The notes: generated by a model not told the origin, from the letters alone. A stretch of 64,000 nt of DNA from Cadophora sp. MPI-SDFR-AT-0126 (GCA_020747065.1 JAGMVK010000007.1:124001-188000); one strand, 5' to 3'; shown: positions 12,615 through 25,065, numbered from the stretch's first letter. Translations and numbers: made by a program.

Positions 12615-14630
12615 CTAAGAGGGTTAGGGTTACGAAGTTAATGAGGGCAAATCGATAATGTCTATTGAGTCTCTGATTCTGGCGTCTGAGTGTGAGAAAG
12701 CGAAGCTATTCAATTTCTGCCAGTTCGCTTCCATTTTTCCTGACGGACCCACTTCACTTGTTTTGTTGTTATGAGAACGCACGCATCTTCTCACATCCTG
12801 AGAAGGGCGTGTAAGTTTTCATCATTCAACGAAAAGCTATTACAGTGGTACCACAGGGCTGTGAAGAAAATTTGACAACCAAGTGTTCTTGGATCCGTGC
12901 AGGGTTGTGAACTTGTTCTGAGGCGAAGGCTCTAAGCGAGAGGCTATAAAAGCCGCCTACAGAATTTCTACCCATGCGAATGATCTTTTTACACGGCTTG
13001 GCGAATGAAATAATTCACCTCGTGATTTCTGTGCAACAGTGAATCCCAGTTTTGTACGTAAACAATCCAAAGGATTCGAGATGCACTGATATACGATATT
13101 TTCAATTGAAAAGCCATTTTGACAGGGAGCCCCAGGATTTTGCTACAAGCAGTAGGTAGTCCTGTACTCAGGAGGCGGGCGGCTGACGCTGATCTGCGGC
13201 CGTCGACCCCGCCTGCCCGCTTCAGTTGTGCCATTTGGATCTAATCCTATGCTCAACCCTGGATGTCGACGGAATTAATGTCTCTGTTTAAATCCAGCTG
13301 TCGTTCTCCATAGCTGATTGGGTCAGAAGGACAGGATCGCAGAAAAAGGACAAGTTCTTATCTCCTTGGAGGATTCTTCATGTCGATAGAGAAGCACCTT
13401 GACATGCTAGAATGCAGAAGTTGCTGAAAGTGTGTTTAACCGAATGCGGCATAGACTAGTCACTTCTGCCGAAGCTTAAAGCGACTGATTTGACGAGGTC
13501 AATCAATTTTACGAGGCCTGCATCCACACCCCCTGGTCGCCACCATCTTACAACAACTCGGTGTCCGCAAGCACTGTTGCCACATCAATAGCCTGGTTAC
13601 TGCTTGGTTCCAATTTTAGCTATACGTATCTGGAGAAAGATCCCTTAATCAGGCTTTCAAGTACGGGTTTTTATTGAAACTTCTCAAGATATTGACAGTT
13701 AAGCGAATATTGGCAACATCAACAATAAAGAACACTGAAAATGGAGGAAAACTAAAAAAATAAAATATGAAACTAACAGCATATGCAACTATTAGTCGAG
13801 TAATGCTATTTGTAAGTTGAGATTATGTACAGATGGAAAGGTGATAAACAAGAAAAGCAACTCGACCACATTTTTGGTTGGCAGATAAGTTAGTTTCTTT
13901 TCTTGCTGGCATTAAATTAGCGATGCTACCTGAATATATAAAATTGGTGCATTATGAGTACTTTATGTAACCCAAAATGTGCTGTACAAGACTCTTGCGG
14001 ATTGAATACGCCTGACAGGACATTCAGCTATGGCAGATGAATGAATTCGAGCCCTAGACTAACATTCCAACAATCAGCTTGAGCATACTGAGACGTGGAA
14101 GATATCTATATATGCAACTGACTTTCATACCTTGTGAAACACGAAAAGGAAGGAACACTGGGCAGGTCGTGCACTGGTGACTGATGATTAATCGGCGGCC
14201 AGATCATTGCATGTTTGTCCATATCCCACCTAAACTGTTTTTCACACCTGAATTCTGGGGCTTGTGTGCAGAAAATCATGGGTAACTATTTTTCACCGCA
14301 TGTTCGACTTATGTGTGGGATGACGAGTACCATGGAAATGATGACAAGTGCTCTAGCGGCAATGCGATATCGATGGACACTGGTAAAAAAAATCCCAACC
14401 AAACTTTATATTTGTATGGAAGACTTAAAGATCGATCAAGCCAATCTCACAGCAAAATATGATAAAGAATCTGGAGATCGTACCAAGGACGAAATTATCT
14501 TTTCGTAATTCCTTTATATGTGCAGCTCTTCTCATATTATTATATAATGGTTTCCCAGCTTCGCCTTCCAGCTTTTCCACAAGCGCAATCACGTCCCCAT
14601 CTTGCAACGGTTTCATCCCACTATGCCCTC
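12615..14630. other. Intergenic, no gene seen
   Basis: No supportable coding on either strand. 13640-13960 is AT-rich. The missing first exon of the P450 would be expected within a few hundred bases of 12615, but nothing with a membrane-anchor signature is visible. Confidence 0.5.
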
Positions 14631-16476
14631 TCACCAAAAAATCTCGCTCTCTCTCCACCTCCAGCACATCCTCCCATCAGCCTCCATATAATTCTGCCTA
14701 CATCTCACCATCGCTCTCCTTCGCTGTAAATCCAGCGTCACACACTCGCCCCACGCACGCGCGCTCTCAGGAATACATCCATATTCATCCATGCCCTCTT
14801 CCTCAATCCCCATCATCCACTCGCCAATCTTCCCAGCGAGTAAGGAATCGTACATCCATTCGCGGCGGTGGGTAGAGAGTAGAAGGGAGATCGCTTCGCG
14901 GCGGAGGGTGGGCGACCGGCATTTTGTGGCGATGAGGAACAGTGGGGCGATGGTGCGGACTTCGTGCGTAAATGTTTCGGACTCTGAGATATTGTTAGCA
15001 GGAATTCTGGTGAGTAAAATTGGCAAAGAATGTTGGAGAAAAGGGGCGAGGGTTCCGGAAGGATTTGAGTTTCGGTGATTTCAGGAGTAGGATGTGTGCC
15101 CCCAGTGGCAGTGTAGGATTGCGCAACAGACAAATTTACGTACCAAATACACTAGGATTGCCTGCGGCTTCGTACTCCAGAGTTTCTCTCGAAATATCGA
15201 GAAGAAACTCGAAATATGGCAGTAAGTCGTCGCAAGCCGATTCGGGAGCGCCGAGAGTAGAAGTTAATCGAATAAGCAGAACTGTGGTATACAGTTTCAG
15301 GGACTCTGGTCTTGAGAGTGGGTGACAAATAAGATCTGGCTCGATGTCCAGCATCAGAGAGTCCAAAAGTGAATGTAGCAGATGTATTTGGTCAATAATA
15401 TGATCTCTCAGTCTTAGAATGGAGGCGGGGATTTGGTCTGGAGGCGAAAACTCGTGCTTGGCGGCTCGGTAGAAGAAATTATACCCTTCCCACACAAGCA
15501 GATTCCTCGTGCTGCGGGCTTCTTCCACGCTGCTGAACCTGACCGGGAGGCTAAAATCTGGGGTGTGAGGTTGAAGGTCGATGAATGTTCGACTCTCTTC
15601 GATACCCATGGCGCACAAGGCTTGCATATCTAGACGTAGGAACATGCTGGCAAGTTGATCTTCTTCTGAGCTTTTTGAAGTAACAACGGCAGGTGCGATA
15701 ACTTTAGAGGCGATGAGGAGACCCCTTGCGTGGCGTATATGCTGCAGAGCGAAACCACCATTCCCAATGAAGTTGTCGAAGAAGGCGAGGACTAGGCAAG
15801 AGATAACAGATGCTCGAATGCCTTTGCTGTGTTCGATATGGGTCATCGACTCTCGTAGCCCTTGGATAGCTTTTTCATACTGCTGGAGGGCGAACTCTCG
15901 ATGCGAGCCGTGAGAAGTGTCCATGCGATGGCTGCCGCACAGAGATCGATCTGTACTTCTAGCTAGAGCACCAATGGCTACAATTGCATGACGCACGGAA
16001 AAGTTGGTTCGGGATTCTTGCAAAGCAACACCGCGCCAGAAGAAGGCATCATGGCCCTGTAGGTGGATAGAAACATCGTCGATGAAGCTCTGAAAGTACC
16101 GTTGCTCTTCATCATACAGGTCGAGAGAAAGGGAAGGTGTATACAGAGATGCAGTTGGCGATGAAGATGGTGACGATGATGAGGAAATGGACCTCGGTCG
16201 TATTGGAGTGAGTGTCAAGGGAGCTGCAGCAGGGAGATTGACGACATGGTCATAACCATCACAGTGCCATCCTGACTTCACACAACGACGACAACTGGGT
16301 TTCTCCTCTCCGCATTTAAGTCTTCTGATTCTGTAATTCTAGCATCAGCAGTGAACGATCCGTTGCGGCACGCACAGGGGAACGGCGTACTTGCAAGTAA
16401 CGCAACCAGTCTTGCTCCTGGGCGTTGACGCTCGCTTCCTTGCCTTATGAGGGGGTTTGAGATTTGCGCTATCCAT
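14631..16476 (-). CDS. Zn2Cys6 fungal transcription factor
   Basis: DNA-binding regulator with an N-terminal binuclear zinc cluster. Exons 16476-16391, 16330-15144 and 14983-14631 (introns of 60 and 160 nt, both with GTACG donors) give 541 residues. The cluster spans the first intron: GCVTCKIRRLKC, then six residues, CRRC, six residues, C, matching CX2CX6CX6CX2CX6C. A Ser-rich linker (about residues 60-85) leads into the helical fungal-specific regulatory region. The last exon carries the usual C-terminal block (PLFLIATKCRSPTLRREAI and DLQRRRAMVRC). ATGs in frame at 16518 and 16533 would add up to 19 residues; I chose 16476 because it lies closest to the basic lead-in. The target genes are unknown. 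The neighbouring P450 is 2 kb away and a regulatory link is only possible. Confidence 0.88.
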
Positions 16477-17551
16477 TATGTTTGAGAAAGAATTGTGCTG
16501 TTGGGACAAGCTAGTCATTACACGCATGCGCATTTTTCATGTGGAGAGTAGGCGAGGAAAGATTTATACAACGATATTCAACAGAGGGGGAAGCTATGAA
16601 CACGCGGTAGTCGCATCTCATATGCCGTCAAGCGGCGTCCGGGTTGGCCGTCTCCCCGTGGGTACAGATGAGCCATGCAACACATGCAGGGCACCGCCTG
16701 ATCTGCTACATCCACAGGGAGTCACTTGTGCTCGCCATGACCGAGAATGAAACACACTTGACGGCGAGGAGCTTGGCAAATCAATTGGGGGCTACAGGCT
16801 GTGCAGATAATATACGTTGGGCCTGTGGGTGGGATGCTCATCTTGCAGCTCACCCTCCTCCGTACTGGAAACCCATGTCTTGACTCCTGAAGAGGACTTT
16901 GGTCCGATGCATTTGACGACGGAGATGATAGACCTAACCGTCGCAAAGTGACGAATAAAACCACGACGGCAGCAGCACAAGCAAGCGCAAGTACAGGGGT
17001 GAAATGAGAAGTCGGGATTCTATAGGGCTGAGCCAAAAATGGAGGGATTGACTAATAGGCTCCCACAAAATCTCCCACCCTGACCAAGCATGCAGGCTTG
17101 AAGACCAACTCTAACCACATCGAGGAATCATCGACAACTTTGTCAGGCGCTTAATAGCGCTTGTTGGCCCCTCAGGTTAAGAGAAGTGGCCCGGGACAAT
17201 CTCATTGCGCACTTGAGATGAAGATATACGTTGAATACAGTTGGTAAACAATGTTATGGGGTTTTAGAGGATGAAAAGCATCAAGATCTGAAAATAGACG
17301 AGGAAATAGGAGGGCGCTATATTTAGCGACATGGCATTTGTAAGTCACCATGCCCAATTTGACTAAGCGAAGCGGTGAGATCAGGCAGGAAATTTATTTC
17401 TACCCCGCCAAAACGGTTCAGAGCATCGATCCATCGATCCATCTCACGCAACAACATCCCTTGCACCACACAACACTACATCCTTCCCTGCACCTTGACC
17501 ATCCATCTGCACCTCTCCGCACGCAGCCTCTTTACACTTGGCACTCTCAAT
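16477..17551. other. Intergenic between divergent regulator and DPH3
   Basis: No gene supported. A frame at 16722-17036 (minus) contains one hydrophobic stretch but starts at TTG and matches no family. 17315-17328 holds the inverted motif CGCTA..TAGCG; see 35903-35929 for related palindromes. The stretch just upstream of 17552 is C-rich leader-like sequence. Confidence 0.5.
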
Positions 17552-18016
17552 ATGGCCGAGAACATCTACGACGAGATAGAAATCGAGGACATGACGTATG
17601 ATCCAGCCCTCGAGATCTACCACTACCCTTGCCCCTGTGGTGACAGGTTTGAAATCGCCATCGCGGATTTAAGGGACAACGAGGATATAGCAGTATGCCC
17701 AAGCTGTAGTCTGATGATCCGAGTCATTTTCGAAGTGGTGAGTTCTCTATACACATGCACACATACACCAGCCCTGCATGAGACCAATGCCGGGTGGCTC
17801 TCTCAAGAATGAAGGCTCGGGAGATATCAGACCAGATGGCAGGGAGACAAAAGGACCAAGTCTCCTTGACACCTATCCCTGCGTCTCGGGGTTTATCATA
17901 AATACTGTTCTTCATGTAAAGCTAACCATTCGGCTTGGCAATAGGATGATCTTCCAAAACCAGAAGAAGTGGCATCTACGGCCGAAGAGACAGCGCAAGT
18001 CCCAATCGCGGCCTGA
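17552..18016 (+). CDS. DPH3: Diphthamide biosynthesis protein 3 (CSL zinc finger)
   Basis: Small iron-binding electron donor for the Dph1-Dph2 radical enzyme in the first step of diphthamide synthesis on elongation factor 2; also known as Kti11, with a role in Elongator-dependent tRNA modification. Exons 17552-17737 and 17945-18016 (207-nt intron, GTGAGT donor, CTAAC branch site) encode 85 residues, the usual size. Seen: [14 protein letters not shown] opening, the CPCGD pair and the second CPSC pair that form the tetra-cysteine metal site, and an acidic tail after DDLPKPEE. The start is the first ATG with the conserved opening. Confidence 0.95.
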
Positions 18017-21000
18017 TTCAGCACCGACCGCCGCCGGAAGCAACCGTCTAAAGTCCTGCCTCGCAGCCACATATCATTATGAGACCAGTCGTATTTCCGG
18101 GCGAATTGAAATGGCACATTCACGCCTTGCAGTCAATGTACATGGCCCCCTAGGCCGGATTGCAGCCCTATAGCATGCAAAGAAAACCAAGCACCGGCAA
18201 GCTGGCGCCTAAAGGACCACCACCGATAAGCTCCCGAGATATATGAGCAAGTAATGTTCAGGAAGTGGCGCAATCTTCTACAACTTGGAGGCACAGCGCT
18301 TCTAGCGTAAAGCCCATAACTCCTGATTGGATTGAAGATGCATCGATCTGGAGATGCAACCCTAGTCTGCCGCGAGGGCAGCGAAACCAACGACCAACTT
18401 AAGCGGGGCTGCAACCTCTACCTCCATCTTAAACGCTTGTTGGCGATATCCTCAGAACTACTGCTCGGAATACCATGAATTGATACCACAATTTTGTTAT
18501 CATTTGTCGCAGCGTTCGCATGAGCATCTGTGATTTCCCGTTTTGCTACAAGACTAAATCTGCTTGAAGCGTCCGTGTGATTATGTCAGGCATACTGTTG
18601 TGGTTGTGTACAAGGACGTCACATCAAGAAGACGCGTATTTCGTTGCCCGAATTTGCATATTCGTTCTCACATAAGCCGCGCTTCAACCTGCATGCCGCG
18701 CTTTCCTCAAAGTTCTTTGACAGCGCATAGTGCACAAATTTCATGTCGAGATGATGATCACAAGGGATCCTGTGCGCAAAAGAGATTCTGAGTTGCATAC
18801 TTCTCATTCGATCCCCTCACGCAGAACCGCCAAAGTCAGTCTGTGGTACCGAATAAGCTGGGGTGGTCTTCCAATGAATGCACGCATCGTACTGAGGTCC
18901 TATCACATCTCACAGATTGCCGCGGTCCAACCGACCCCCACTTCATATGCAAGCCAGAGGCAGGGTCGTGTAACCGGTTTACCTCCAAACTCTCGGGCTC
19001 GCTTGTCGTACAAAGCAGCCAATCATTGAGAAGCTAGATCCATAATAGGCAATCAAGACTCCGAACCCAAAACTGGCTTCGACCAGGATGCATCCAAGGG
19101 TGGTCCAAGCCGCATGCTCAGTATCTTCACAATCGCTCGCGGAGTCTTTGTCTTAGCTTCGGAGACATTTTGTAAGAGGAAGCGTTCATGCTGATGCAAA
19201 CCTACTTGAGTGCCGCGGTAACCCAAAGACCTTACTGGACAATGAGGAAGGACGCCGGATTTACGCGGTCAAATTTGAATCCGGCAATAAAACTGAGCCG
19301 TGGAGGCACAGAACGCAAGGATTCGTCTCATCTTGTTCCCGGCCATGTTTATAACCATCACCGGCAGACAAAGTGCAGATTTAAGATCTGGGGTAGCACA
19401 AGCTTTGTAGGAAGGATTCACTCGCAACGAGCCCCTCCAGTAATTTCTAAAGCCTCCTTAACAAACGAAATGACGATTCGAAATCAGCGCGAGGCACATT
19501 TGTGGAAGCCGAATCGAAGCAGACGAGGCTCATCAGCCTTGCGGTCTCACATCAAGGAATCACGCAAGTGGTCAGACCGGAGGATGTCAGACCCAAATCG
19601 GACGACTGCAGTCCAATCAAGGCTGATATCTGTGTACTTTCACTAGGATCAGCTTATTCAGACAAACAGGGAAAAGGGGGCTATTGGCATCTCGTCTCGA
19701 AGGCTGAAACAAAGTGAGGCTACCGTCGATCATGCGGGGTGGTATGACAGGTGTTGCTTCTAGTATGGAATTTTACGTCGGCACTCCTGCAAGCATCTTA
19801 CCGATAGCGAGGCATCTGCTTAGCTAACTTTCCTCTTCTAGAACACGAGCCGAATTTGGAAATGCTTGTGTCATGGAGGATCACTGAATATTTCAGGTAC
19901 AGGTCAGAGGTACGGTGCAGCCAATTACATGTGAGCCAGCTTGAACACTTGGTCAGCCAGGGGGAGCCGGGGTGTTATAAGGTTACATCAGGCACATCAA
20001 AGTTGGGACCAGGATATGTCAGATAGACCAAAGACTAAATCGACATTCGACTTCTTGCCATGGAAACTCCGGCAAGCTTGGTAATTTGTGGATATGCTCA
20101 CTAGGTCGCTCAGTGGGACGCAATTGAAGCTGCAGAGTCAAGGACTGGTCGAAGGTACGATGACCTCCGGGGTCTTAGCAACCATGACGGAGTGAACATC
20201 GCTCGGTCAATGCAACTGAAAGAGTAAATCCGAACCCGAAGCCTAAAAACCGGGACCCGCCGCCGTTGACTGAGCTGCATCCGCTCGTGCAGCGGGAGGC
20301 TGTCAGATCTCGGCCAACTTGGCCTCGCCTTGACAACCTAGACTACGTCCGGACCTCGTGCTAAGGAACGAGAAGCGAGGCCGACGTCAGTGCCGGCAGG
20401 CGAGATCTTTCTTCTATCATCACAACAGATTCTTTCGAAACAGGAAGGTCATTGTCATCTGCAAAACACTGCGAACAGTTCCTCGCAGCAAGAATAACAG
20501 TCGGTGCGCCAGAACCTCATCGATGCCGTGGGCAATGGGAATCCGGCCATGATGCGAGGAACATTGGTTACGGATTGAGGATGCTTGGGCTAGAATACTT
20601 CCAAGTGCGTACATCAAATCATGCTATTTCTGAATACATATTGACAGGATTGAAAAGCATCCCATCTCCATTCCGACGTCCGGAATAGAAGTGTTGGGCC
20701 AGTCCCTTGATTCTGACGACCCGAAATGGATTGGTGATCCCCACAACCCAGAGGCGGTGCTCGCGATTCCAGGGTAAGCTGCCCAGCTAGGCTGCCTCAG
20801 CTTTCTCCGGCAATGGTCCTACAGTCTCCAGAGGGATTTTAGATATCTCGCAAGCCATTTGGGCAGCAAAGATCTCATCTGGAGAAGAAAGCACCAGTGT
20901 CTTGAGACATAGCGTCAAGCTGTGATTGTGAGAACACCCCCTTCAAGTGATGCACCGGTCTGACAAGATTTCTCAGTGCTGGACGGGAACAGGTGTTCTG

Positions 21001-21218
21001 ATCAAATAATTTCCCAAAAATCCAGAACCAGACCAAGGGCTCATGTTTGATCAGGGAACATATCACTATTGCCGAGATTCGACAGAATCCATGGCTGGAT
21101 GGAGGAACATGTTTGTCGAGCATGTCACTATGGACAATCTCCGGCAAGTGAAGAGGGAGACACCAACTGCAGGGTCTACGGTTTGTGTTTTGAATAGATA
21201 TTCTCAAACCTGAGCTAC
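18017..21218. other. 3.2 kb without a supportable gene
   Basis: Only short unrelated frames on both strands, with neither codon bias nor splice logic joining them. Composition is close to average with CpA/TpG still common, so I see no strong RIP signature. It may be spacer, decayed sequence or non-coding RNA; the sequence does not decide. Confidence 0.45.
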
Positions 21219-21965
21219 TCATTTCCCCATCCCTTCCTTATCCCACTTCTCCAAACTTTCCTTCATACTCTCAAAATACCCTCTCTCCTCTTCTTGATAC
21301 ATCTCATACGTGCCCCCCCTCATACCCTCAATCACCGCACTCATCTCACCCATCAAACGTTCCGCATCCTTCCGCCTCCCAGCTCCCTGCTTCCAAACAG
21401 CCTGCACCATGATCCTCCACGCCCCAAAAGCCTGTGGACTGTCCTTTCCGAGTTTGCTTTCCAACCATCCCTTCACATCGACTTCCATCTTTTCAGCCTC
21501 CTCATAGCTTCCCTTAGCCAATAACATACCAGCCAGCGTATGGAAATGGCTTAAATTCCCCCTATCCTTCCGTCGTTCACACAGCATCCTCATCGTTTCC
21601 TCTGCCTCCGGTCTTCCTAATTCCCGCTGGATATCACACCTTCCCAGCCACAACCGATCCCACATCACATAATCCTCATCATAAAACGTCTTTGGTGCTG
21701 CGGCGGCATCTTTAGCCGTGAGGCGATCGATAAGCAGTTCTTCCAGGATCCGGAGTTTCTTTTCCTTGGGTAAGGAACTCTCGGCATCGATGGGGAAGGA
21801 AGAAATCTCGGAGTCGGTGTAGTTGCAGAGAAAATTCCGCGCTACGGTGAAGGGGAGGTCGTTCCAAAAGGGCGTGTCCGGGACGGCGTATTCCCAGGGG
21901 AATTTGGCGCGCCCGTCGTGGGAGGGCTTGCCGTCGGAGTATTTCACGTCTTTCGAGGTGGCCAT
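21219..21965 (-). CDS. Conserved-looking hypothetical protein, helical
   Basis: A single-exon frame of 248 residues from a good ATG. The middle is helix-rich with alternating small and aromatic residues (MLLAKGSYEEAEKMEVDVK; AFGAWRIMVQAVWKQGAGRRKDAERLM), which resembles two or three degenerate tetratricopeptide-type helical pairs. The N-terminal third is Pro/Asp-rich. No signal peptide or membrane segment is seen. I do not recognise the family. It is divergent from the UstYa-like gene, with 267 bp between the starts. Confidence 0.7.
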   Translation of the reverse strand: MATSKDVKYSDGKPSHDGRAKFPWEYAVPDTPFWNDLPFTVARNFLCNYTDSEISSFPIDAESSLPKEKKLRILEELLIDRLTAKDAAAAPKTFYDEDYVMWDRLWLGRCDIQRELGRPEAEETMRMLCERRKDRGNLSHFHTLAGMLLAKGSYEEAEKMEVDVKGWLESKLGKDSPQAFGAWRIMVQAVWKQGAGRRKDAERLMGEMSAVIEGMRGGTYEMYQEEERGYFESMKESLEKWDKEGMGK

Positions 21966-22232
21966 TGTATCTTCGAGATGGTGTTTGGTTTACAACACGA
22001 CGCGAGTCTGATTTGGAAGCGGAAGTGCGTATCCCTGAACCTGATTGCGGAGTAATTGTTTCGGTTCGGTCCGAAGATGTGACACTGGAAACTTGCCACT
22101 TTGCAGACAGGTGTGATGGCAGCTCTGATGACAGGACAGCCAGCTTCGGCTTGGCTCGCTTAGGGAAACACCCCCATTTTCGGTTCAGTCACACTTGCTT
22201 GAGCTATACTTGAAAGCGTCTCATTTTGTGAT

Positions 22233-23085
22233 ATGAGCAATGGCCGCTCAAACGGTGTGAGAGCTCGACATTTTATTCTGTGTCCCAAGACTCGTTCAGG
22301 GCAGATGCGGAAGAAAACCCCATCCCAGATACAGCAGATAAACTGTTGTCCTTGCCAGGAGATCCTAGCAAGAGACTTTTCATCTTTTACCGGGTTGGTT
22401 TTTGGGCTCTCTTGTTTGTCTGTCTACTCGAAAGCCTGCCTCTTTTGTTGCATTCGCACCTTTTCGAGGACAGCGACTCTCTGATCAAGTCGCCATTACC
22501 ATCCGGTGCGTATCTTGAATCTCTTAGCGAAGGGACGAAAACTTATGAAACCATAGTTCCATGGACCATCAAAACCTTTGAACATGACCTGTCAATGGTC
22601 GCACTCGAAGCAGTCGAGGATGTGGAGAGAGCGTGGGGCAAATACGGTACACCAACCCTCAATCCCCGTCATTACTCGTAGGTAAGCATCAGACAGAAAC
22701 CACAGCTTTCAGTTAGCTCGAGAACCCAGAGGACTACTGCCTTTATCCCAACCGCGACGTGATACTAGGCACGCAAAACATCTACATGATCAGTGCGCAC
22801 CATCAACTGCACTGTCTGAAGAAGTTGCACATAGCTATGACGTTACTGCCACACCCACTGGAGGATTTGACGACAGAGGAACTACTCGGTGGCGTGAAAC
22901 GGTCGGAGCATTGCTTCAACTGCCTCAGGCAGGGTATTCTGTGTGTTGCGGATTCGGCGTTGGAGGGACCGAGGCTGGGGAATGATCTGCTGGGGTATGA
23001 TGTCCAGTATCAAATTCGGAAATGGGATGGCGAGGGAGGTTTGACAGAGTGGAGGAGGAATTATGATGCGACTAATATGAGATGA
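22233..23085 (+). CDS. UstYa-like (DUF3328) membrane protein
   Basis: UstYa/UstYb-type proteins act as oxidases or cyclases maturing ribosomally made cyclic peptides in fungal clusters; many paralogues have no known role. My model has exons 22233-22254, 22329-22646 and 22730-23085, 231 residues. Seen: one transmembrane helix (about residues 24-46, FWALLFVCLLESLPLLL) followed by a lumenal domain with the two signature motifs HQLHC and HCFNCLRQ. The first intron (74 nt) is needed to reach an ATG and its branch site is weak. For the second, a GGTAAG donor 36 nt further on would leave an in-frame TAG just before it, so the earlier GTACAC donor was chosen. No precursor peptide or other cluster gene lies nearby. 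Family firm, exon ends less so. Confidence 0.8.
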
Positions 23086-23578
23086 AATAACAGAATAGAC
23101 ACTTGCGGTATTGTATTTGTTTTCCAATCATTACAAGCATCTTGTCCCGCGAGTTCAGCGCTATGGTCTTCTCCCTCCCGGAATTTCAACTGTCTACATC
23201 TTCAAAGACAGGGGAATCCTGTTAGCAAAGCGCTTCAAAATTTTCGGTGTGAAGAATGGGGTAAGGTAAGATCATGAGAATTCGGCATAGAAGGATTTTT
23301 TGCATTTTCACAAAGTGGAAACAAGTAGCGGAGGGCACAATTCTCTTTGTTTACCTTAGCTCGTGGAAACTTCGGGTAACATAGCCTGACACAAATAACC
23401 CTCCTATCTTCAATTACGGTCCGCCATTAAGCTGACAGCCCTCTCAAGTGATGTTCAACGTTTCTAAGGACTGACGACCAAGCCCCAAGAGACGCACAAC
23501 TGGCGAGAGATCTCCTTGAAGCTGTTGGTAGCCTTGGCGATGGGATTACGGTTTTCCTCTGGCCTGGCTTTTAAGAAG

Positions 23579-23680
23579 TCAGTCACAAAGACCATTTCTT
23601 TCGCAAGTAGGTAACTCGCCAACTGGAGCAGCAATGGCGGCGGTAGCCGCAAGAATAGTGAGGATGGCGGTGAACTTCAT
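23579..23680 (-). CDS. Possible tiny secreted peptide (33 residues)
   Basis: A near-ideal signal peptide (MKFTAILTILAATAAIAAP) is followed by only 15 residues containing two Cys. Upstream are a TATATTA-like box, a C/A-rich leader and a good start context (CATCATG), as in expressed fungal genes for secreted proteins. After the stop another frame stays open for about 40 codons (to 23464), so this may be a frameshifted remnant of a longer secreted protein, or a real very small one. No function is assigned. Confidence 0.4.
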   Translation of the reverse strand: MKFTAILTILAATAAIAAPVGELPTCERNGLCD

Positions 23681-23909
23681 GATGACGGTGATGCTTGGCG
23701 GAGCTGGGCTTGTTTGGGTTGGAAATAGATGCTGGTTGGGTGCAGATGTGTGCGATCTTCTGAGGAGTGATCCATAATATAGGTATTGGAACCGAGTAGG
23801 GCCTGGAGCAGATGTGTGAAGACATTCGACCGAAATCATAGACAGGTAGGATGGCTTCTGAACAGTCTCTCCCCTTCCTACCATCCTTGGCCTAGTGCCA
23901 GCCCACTCG

Positions 23910-23934
23910 CTCCTTCGAGCTCTGCTCGAAGGAG
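23910..23934. repeat. Perfect 11-bp inverted repeat (hairpin)
   Basis: CTCCTTCGAGC, a TCT spacer, then GCTCGAAGGAG. The arms match perfectly and could fold as a stable hairpin in RNA from either strand. It lies about 230 bp upstream of the small secreted frame and between it and frataxin. Confidence 0.7.
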
Positions 23935-24268
23935 AACTCGCTCGTGAGTCCCCCAATTTTTTGAGGACGTCTCGAAAGTGAACAGCGAAGAAGCAAAAAT
24001 TGGATACTCACAACCAAGAGAATGTGAGATGCAAGGGCAGATCAAAGCAGAAAGCCTGGCTAGTTTGACCATACGGTATTGAAGACAAGGCGATTAGAAA
24101 AGACAAAGACTTCAGAAGCTCCTATCAAACAACCAACCAATCAACCACCACTATTCCAGTTCCGTCCATCCCAAATTATACAAGACCTCCTGTATTCAAC
24201 AGCGTGGCTCTGACTCATCACTCCTGACACCTTTCCCGCAGCAGACGATAGAGTTTCCCAGCTCCACT

Positions 24269-25065
24269 CTACTCATCAACAGTTCCATCATAACTCTCGT
24301 CCATCGTAATACCAATCTCCTTCTCCAGTAGCTCTGTCAAGGAGCTTCCGTCCCTCAAATACACCCACTCTCCACGTCCAGTTCCCTCCTTCGCATCCTG
24401 GCCTTCGCTTAATAGTACGTAATCATAGCGCTTAGGACCTGTGATCGGGGATGACAGCCATATTTGCTTGTTGGGAGGTTGCTTGTTGAGGACGTAGGTT
24501 CCGTTTGGTGGGAATGCGAGGGTAAGGACACCGGCCTGGGGATTAGGTTAGCATTGCTCCCTTGCCAATTGTAGAATATGCAAAGTATGATGAAAGACTT
24601 CAGAAAGCCATATGATGATAGCACGGCTGTCCTCTCTCCAGAGGAGATATGGACGTGTTGTACGAAAGTACACAAGAAGGTACTTACGCTATACTCCACA
24701 TCAACCTCATCCCTTTCCTCCTGCAATTGCTCCAGCTTCTCAATAAGGCCATTCAAGTACGAATCCGATAACTCGTGGTACTCCTCAATCGTGATATCAG
24801 CCGGTTGAGAGGACGACGTTGGCTCGTATGCTTCTGGTTCGGATTCCTTTGGATGTGGATCTGCAGATTCCGGAGAAAGACCCTTGAGTGTAGATGGCGT
24901 TGTGGAGAAAGGTCTGTTGGATAGATGACCTCCTATAGAGACTGTGGAGCTGCTCTGGAGAAAAGACGAGCCTGTAACCATGGTTGCGCGGAGAGGGCGG
25001 GCCATTCGTAGAGCTGAGGGACGGACGAGCTTCGAGAGCTTGATGATGTTGTTTGGACGGACCAT
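24269..25065 (-). CDS. YFH1: Frataxin, mitochondrial iron chaperone
   Basis: Mitochondrial matrix protein that promotes sulfur transfer during Fe-S cluster assembly with Nfs1-Isu1. Exons 25065-24688 and 24535-24269 (152-nt intron, GTAAGT donor, CCCAG acceptor) encode 214 residues. Seen: an Arg/Ser-rich N-terminal transit peptide of about 80 residues; the acidic first helix ([20 protein letters not shown], with DEVDVEYS following); then beta strands [39 protein letters not shown]; and a C-terminal helix [11 protein letters not shown]. All core elements are present and the gene looks functional. Its ATG faces that of APS3 across 335 bp. Confidence 0.95.

Noticed and set aside
16722..17036. Minus-strand frame with one hydrophobic stretch
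   Set aside because: It begins at a TTG, lacks an ATG before the hydrophobic segment, matches no family I know and sits in the regulator/DPH3 spacer.
23878..24072. ATG followed by a signal-peptide-like start (MVKLARLSALICPC)
   Set aside because: The hydrophobic run is short and broken by Pro and Cys, and no downstream exon or conserved mature part could be joined.
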